Shown here: positions 6,159 through 8,916 of the stretch, piece by piece
How positions within the stretch are numbered: the stretch's first letter is position 1
Layout of the letters: each line of letters opens with the position of its first letter
From: Schleiferiaceae bacterium
GTDB lineage: Bacteria > Bacteroidota > Bacteroidia > Flavobacteriales > Schleiferiaceae
DNA: 8,916 nt
Direction of reading: 5' to 3'
NCBI GenBank assembly: GCA_025210575.1
Contig: JAOARK010000164.1
Span: 1-8,916, forward strand
The notes under the pieces: model-generated
What the model saw: the letters and a program-made list of their open reading frames with translations, nothing else
What the model was told of the DNA's origin: nothing
Database searches by the model: none
Translations under genes and position numbers: made by a program

Positions 6159-7276
6159 AAAAGTGGTTGTTCATAGTCTTCGCTGTATTTCAAACTTCTT
6201 TGTGGGGGCAGAACACCTTTAACTTCGATGGGCAACTGAGTGGTGTAGCAAACTGGGCTCCGGAGGCTGATGCATGGGGATTATTAAATGTGCGTTACCT
6301 GCCCGAATTGAATTATGATTGGAAGCTCAATGATAAGAACAGCTGGTATTTTGAAGCTTCCGCGAACGTTTGGGGCTCAAGCTATTTTTATAATGATTCA
6401 ACTACTGTAGATGGGAATGTTTCTCCCTATCGCATCTGGACCCGTTTCAGCGGCAAGCGATATGAAGTACGACTAGGATTACAGAAAATAGATTTCGGAA
6501 GTGCCATGATTTTACGTCCACTGCAATGGTTTAACGAAATTGACCCTCGTGACCCCTTGGCGATTACAGACGGGGTAAACGCACTTTTAGGTCGTTACTA
6601 TTTTAAGAACAATGCCAATATCTGGCTGTGGGGTTTGTACGGAAATGAAGATCCTCGTGGTTTTGATATCGCACAAACTTATCAGAAACACCCTGAATTT
6701 GGTGGTCGTTTTCAACATCCTGTACCAAAAGGAGAATTGGCGGTTTCTTACCATCACCGAACATCAGATTTAACCAACTTATTTCCTTTGCCAGAGTTAC
6801 AACAAATTCCAGAAAATCGCATAGGATTGGATGGAAAGTGGGATGTAGGCATAGGTCTTTGGTTTGAAACGGCATACATCAAAAAAGAAAAAGAGCTGGG
6901 TGAACAGTTTCTAGGTACGTTAGGGATGGATTACACTTTTCCTCTGGGGAGTGGCTTAAACGTAGTGGTGGAGCATATGTACGTAGAATATGCCCTGGAT
7001 GGTGCAGGACTCAATGTAAAGTCGAATACCAGTGCATTGAATATTGCATACCCGATAGGGTTCTTTGATAATTTAAGTTTGTTCATGACCTATAGTTGGG
7101 AAGTGGAAGCAGCTTCTTTCTTTCTGAACTATCAGCATGATTTTAAAAGGGTAACAACCTATTTAATGGCATTTTATACGCCAAGCACAAGCCTTAATTT
7201 CGGAAACGAAGACACGGATTTTGTGAGCAATTTTACAGGGCCAGGATTGCGATTGATGGTCCTTTGGAAACATTAG
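6155..7276 (+). CDS. Outer-membrane beta-barrel (porin-like) protein of an ABC export locus
   Basis: This is a 373-residue exported protein. The signal peptide MKKWLFIVFAVFQTSLWGQ (1-19) has an AxQ-like, Bacteroidota-style end (cleavage probably before Q19 or N20). The mature part is dense in alternating aromatic strands (WYFEASANVWGSSYFY, IWLWGLYG, GLWFETAYI, FFLNYQHDF), as in outer-membrane barrels. The block at 105-148 (VRLGLQKIDFGSAMI, then NEIDPRDPLAITDG, then LLGRYYF) recalls the GxQxIxWG...DPRDP segment of DUF1302/alginate-export-type porins. I infer that relationship and cannot confirm it. Two charged loop regions (200-222, 242-250) suit surface loops. The start overlaps the TetR stop by four bases, and the ABC ATPase gene follows after 121 bases. 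The likely role is the outer-membrane element of the adjacent ABC system, or a product of the same regulon. Confidence 0.75.
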   Translation: MKKWLFIVFAVFQTSLWGQNTFNFDGQLSGVANWAPEADAWGLLNVRYLPELNYDWKLNDKNSWYFEASANVWGSSYFYNDSTTVDGNVSPYRIWTRFSGKRYEVRLGLQKIDFGSAMILRPLQWFNEIDPRDPLAITDGVNALLGRYYFKNNANIWLWGLYGNEDPRGFDIAQTYQKHPEFGGRFQHPVPKGELAVSYHHRTSDLTNLFPLPELQQIPENRIGLDGKWDVGIGLWFETAYIKKEKELGEQFLGTLGMDYTFPLGSGLNVVVEHMYVEYALDGAGLNVKSNTSALNIAYPIGFFDNLSLFMTYSWEVEAASFFLNYQHDFKRVTTYLMAFYTPSTSLNFGNEDTDFVSNFTGPGLRLMVLWKH

Positions 7277-7287
7277 CGCGATGCGCT
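7275..7287. repeat. Small hairpin AGCGC-GAT-GCGCT at the barrel gene stop codon
   Basis: Five-base GC-rich arms with a 3-base loop overlap the TAG stop at 7274-7276. No T-run follows, so it is not a standard terminator. It may slow 3' degradation or be incidental. Confidence 0.3.
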
Positions 7288-7291
7288 TGAT

Positions 7292-7319
7292 GTGAGAAGA
7301 GAGAAGTGAGACATGAGAT
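7292..7319 (+). repeat. Degenerate 7-base tandem repeat, four units (RTGAGAN-type)
   Basis: The stretch divides cleanly into GTGAGAA, GAGAGAA, GTGAGAC and ATGAGAT, four consecutive heptads sharing a TGAGA core (the second has GAGAGA). It lies in the 121-base gap between the barrel and ATPase genes. A matching array in the opposite orientation lies at 7355-7389. Confidence 0.5.
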
Positions 7320-7331
7320 AAAATCACTTCT
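7302..7331. repeat. Inverted repeat AGAAGTGA-N14-TCACTTCT
   Basis: Perfect 8-base arms (7302-7309, 7324-7331) with a 14-base loop start inside the first heptad array. An A-run (GAAAAAAATG) follows on the plus strand, not a T-run. In RNA this could be an intercistronic stem-loop protecting the upstream message or attenuating the downstream one. It competes for bases with other possible pairings. Confidence 0.4.
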
Positions 7332-7352
7332 GAAAAAAATGATAAATGAAAA

Positions 7353-7378
7353 AGTCTCAATACTCAATACGTGAGACT
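7353..7378. repeat. Inverted repeat AGTCTCA-N12-TGAGACT upstream of the ABC ATPase start
   Basis: Perfect 7-base arms (7353-7359, 7372-7378) with a 12-base loop end 19 bases before the ATPase ATG. GTCTCA (7354-7359) can alternatively pair with TGAGAC at 7307-7312. It may be an operator, a leader hairpin or a by-product of the inverted heptad arrays. Confidence 0.4.
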
Positions 7379-7389
7379 CTATACTAAAT
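7355..7389 (-). repeat. Degenerate 7-base tandem repeat, five units (ACTCAAT-type)
   Basis: Consecutive heptads are TCTCAAT, ACTCAAT, ACGTGAG, ACTCTAT and ACTAAAT. The third is diverged or inverted; the others share ACTCWAT. Read on the minus strand the core is TTGAG, so this array is oriented opposite to the one at 7292-7319. Its first two units recur exactly at 8095-8108. Confidence 0.5.
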
Positions 7390-7397
7390 AAATAGCG

Positions 7398-8114
7398 ATG
7401 AGCGATAACAGCATCATTTCAATCAAAAACGTAGTTAAGAAATTCCCTGTAGGGGATGGATTCTTTACTGCGTTGCATAACATCAATCTGGAATTCAAAG
7501 AAGGTGAATTTTCTGGATTGATCGGACCTTCAGGTTCGGGAAAAACAACTTTACTGAACATTATGGGTTCTTTAGATTCTCCTACAGAGGGCGAGGCTTT
7601 GGTGATGAACAAAAGTATTTCAGCCTTGAGTCATAAAGAATCTGCAGACTTAAGAAACCAGCATATCGGTTTTGTATTTCAGGTGTATAATCTGTTGCCA
7701 GTTTACACGGTATATGAAAATGTAGAATTCTCTTTGTTGTTGCAGAACCATTCGGCTGCAGAACGCAAAAAAATGGTGATGGATTCTTTGGAATGGGTTG
7801 GTCTGGCAGACAAAGCAGATAAGAAACCTGCTAAGCTTTCTGGTGGTGAAGGGCAACGTGTGGCTATTGCTAGAGCCATGGTAAAACGTCCGGAAATTGT
7901 ATTGGCCGATGAGCCTACGGCAAACTTAGATGCTAAAAATGCGCATGCGATTATTAAGACGATGAAGCGCTTGAACAGAGAGCTTGGAACCACATTTGTA
8001 TTTTCTACACACGATGAAAAAGTGATGGGCTATCTGGATAGAATCATCTCATTGGAAGATGGAAGTGTGGTGAAAGATGAGTTGATTGCAACTCCTCAAT
8101 ACTCAATAGATTAA
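7398..8114 (+). CDS. ABC transporter ATP-binding protein, LolD/MacB type
   Basis: This 238-residue cytoplasmic ATPase powers the FtsX-type permease encoded next to it. All nucleotide-binding elements are intact: Walker A GPSGSGKT at 43-50; Q-loop Gln95 in FVFQVYNLLPVYTVYENVE, the hallmark of the LolD/MacB/FtsE branch; signature LSGGEGQR at 147-154, with Gly in place of the more common Gln; Walker B IVLADEP at 167-173 with Glu172; D-loop NLD; and H-loop His205 in FSTHD. Length is normal for the branch. This branch usually works in mechanotransmission on periplasmic or outer-membrane substrates (lipoproteins, lipids, toxins) rather than moving them through the membrane. The permease start lies 10 bases after the stop, a clear operon. 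The last codons (TPQYSID) are partly built from the heptad repeat unit also found upstream of the gene. There is no Shine-Dalgarno before the ATG. Confidence 0.95.
   Translation: MSDNSIISIKNVVKKFPVGDGFFTALHNINLEFKEGEFSGLIGPSGSGKTTLLNIMGSLDSPTEGEALVMNKSISALSHKESADLRNQHIGFVFQVYNLLPVYTVYENVEFSLLLQNHSAAERKKMVMDSLEWVGLADKADKKPAKLSGGEGQRVAIARAMVKRPEIVLADEPTANLDAKNAHAIIKTMKRLNRELGTTFVFSTHDEKVMGYLDRIISLEDGSVVKDELIATPQYSID
8095..8108 (+). repeat. Second copy of CTCAATACTCAATA, inside the 3' end of the ATPase gene
   Basis: These 14 bases are identical to 7356-7369 in the upstream intergenic array. Here they encode parts of the C-terminal residues PQYSI, just before the TAA at 8112-8114. The ATPase core ends well before this point, so the tail could tolerate repeat-derived sequence. 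Confidence 0.5.
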
Positions 8115-8124
8115 AAATTAAGTC

Positions 8125-8916
8125 ATGAAACTGGCATTTCAACTGGCGTATAGAAACCTTGTTGGGGCAGGCCTAAGAACCTGGCTCAATGTCATTGTGT
8201 TGTCTTTCGCCTATGTCATGATCATATTCTACAACGGTATTTTGGATGGTTGGAACCGTCAGGCGAGAACAGATACCATTGCCTGGGAAATTGGGCAGGG
8301 GCAGTTGCGCTTTGATGAGTACGACCCATACGATCCGTTTACCATTTTAGATGGTCATGGTGTATTACCAGAAGAGCAGCGGACAGATTTAGTTCCGGTG
8401 CTTTTGCGACAAGGGACGATCTACCCTGATGGACGCATGTTGTCTGTTATGGTGAAAGGAATTGATGCGAAGCAGGATGTGTTGCATATTCCAACAACGG
8501 AGTTGCTTTCTAGCGATGCAGCTATACCTGTGGTTATCGGAAAACGTATGGCTGAATCAGCCAATCTTAAAGTAGGTGATGAGGTGTTGATGCGTTGGCG
8601 TGATGCAAACGGGACCTACGATGCAGCAAGCGTAACAGTGGTCAATATTTTCGACTGTAACGTGTCTACAGTAGATAATGGTCAGCTTTGGATGGATATT
8701 GACAAGTTGTGGCAACTAACACAGCTACAAGGCAGCGCTACTTATTACATCGCAGGCAATGCAGAAAAAGTAGAAGCAAGTGACTGGACATACTTGTCAC
8801 AAGGTGAACTTTTAGCTGATTTGGATGAGATGATCTCTATGAAAAAGGTGAGTTCTTCTATTATGTACGGGCTGCTTTTAGCTATTGCGTTACTCGCGAT
8901 TTTCGATACACAGGTG
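8125..8916 (+). CDS. FtsX/LolC-family ABC transporter permease (3' truncated by window)
   Basis: The frame starts at ATG 8125, 10 bases after the ATPase stop, and stays open to the window end: 264 residues of a protein likely to be about 400. The N-terminus MKLAFQLAYRNLVGAGLRTWLNV is the typical cytoplasmic amphipathic helix of LolC/LolE/MacB permeases. It is followed by membrane helix 1 at about 19-40. A large periplasmic domain spans about 42-243 and contains the family motif IPVVIGKRMAESANLKVGDEV (134-154), seen in LolC/E as an iG..lA..l.v..Gd.v pattern. The second helix begins at about 245 (SIMYGLLLAIALLAIF) and is cut off at IFDTQV. It should pair with the adjacent ATPase. Whether it forms a homodimer or pairs with a second permease beyond the window cannot be seen. 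Confidence 0.92.
   Translation, partial: MKLAFQLAYRNLVGAGLRTWLNVIVLSFAYVMIIFYNGILDGWNRQARTDTIAWEIGQGQLRFDEYDPYDPFTILDGHGVLPEEQRTDLVPVLLRQGTIYPDGRMLSVMVKGIDAKQDVLHIPTTELLSSDAAIPVVIGKRMAESANLKVGDEVLMRWRDANGTYDAASVTVVNIFDCNVSTVDNGQLWMDIDKLWQLTQLQGSATYYIAGNAEKVEASDWTYLSQGELLADLDEMISMKKVSSSIMYGLLLAIALLAIFDTQV

Noticed and set aside
6603..6875. Minus-strand ORF of 90 residues opposite the barrel gene
   Set aside because: Antisense shadow of a coherent signal-peptide-bearing barrel gene; no independent start signal.
7292..7389. CRISPR-like array between the barrel and ATPase genes
   Set aside because: The units are 7 bases long, degenerate and contiguous, with no spacers of CRISPR length and no cas genes nearby.
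7703..7993. Minus-strand ORFs opposite the ABC ATPase gene
   Set aside because: The plus-strand frame has all ABC motifs in order; the opposite frames are by-products of its codon use.
7398..8916. Housekeeping lolCDE or ftsEX operon
   Set aside because: The linked TetR and barrel genes argue for a specialised system, and the large periplasmic domain of the permease does not suit FtsX. Which Lol/MacB-like subtype it is cannot be settled from a partial permease.

Overview
This AT-rich window looks like the chromosome of a member of the Bacteroidota, probably a flavobacterium-like lineage. The evidence is indirect. Most start codons lack a Shine-Dalgarno sequence (the PLP enzyme is the exception). 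One promoter-like site matches the Bacteroidota -7 element TAnnTTTG. The protein set (DUF4386 membrane protein, short Crp/Fnr regulator, GrpB protein, LolCDE-like ABC system) is common in that phylum. There are no rRNA or tRNA genes, no insertion sequence, no CRISPR array and no phage gene, and no gap between genes exceeds 170 bases.

Left part (1-5431): the 3' end of an unrecognised cysteine-containing gene (+) converges on a 615-residue PLP-dependent enzyme of the Cys/Met-metabolism family (-) that carries an unusual N-terminal extension of about 210-250 residues. A divergent intergenic region of 168 bases then leads to a six-helix DUF4386 membrane protein (+). Its stop codon directly abuts the stop of a Crp/Fnr-type regulator (-). 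Upstream of the regulator on the same strand are a lysophospholipase-like alpha/beta hydrolase with a possible lipoprotein signal, and a GrpB-family protein.

Right part (5503-8916): this is the most interesting section. All genes read rightward: a TetR regulator, an outer-membrane beta-barrel (porin-like) protein whose start overlaps the TetR stop by ATGA, a LolD/MacB-type ABC ATPase, and an FtsX/LolC-type permease cut off by the window end. Together they suggest a locally regulated envelope export or lipoprotein/lipid trafficking system with its own outer-membrane component. Its substrate cannot be read from the sequence.

Two non-coding structures stand out. Upstream of and across the TetR start are three GTAAC repeats spaced 19-20 bases apart, overlapping a -7-like element, which suggests autoregulation and a start codon 13 residues downstream of the longest frame. 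Between the barrel gene and the ATPase gene lie degenerate 7-base tandem repeats in two opposite orientations with competing inverted repeats. A 14-base piece of the same repeat recurs inside the last codons of the ATPase gene.
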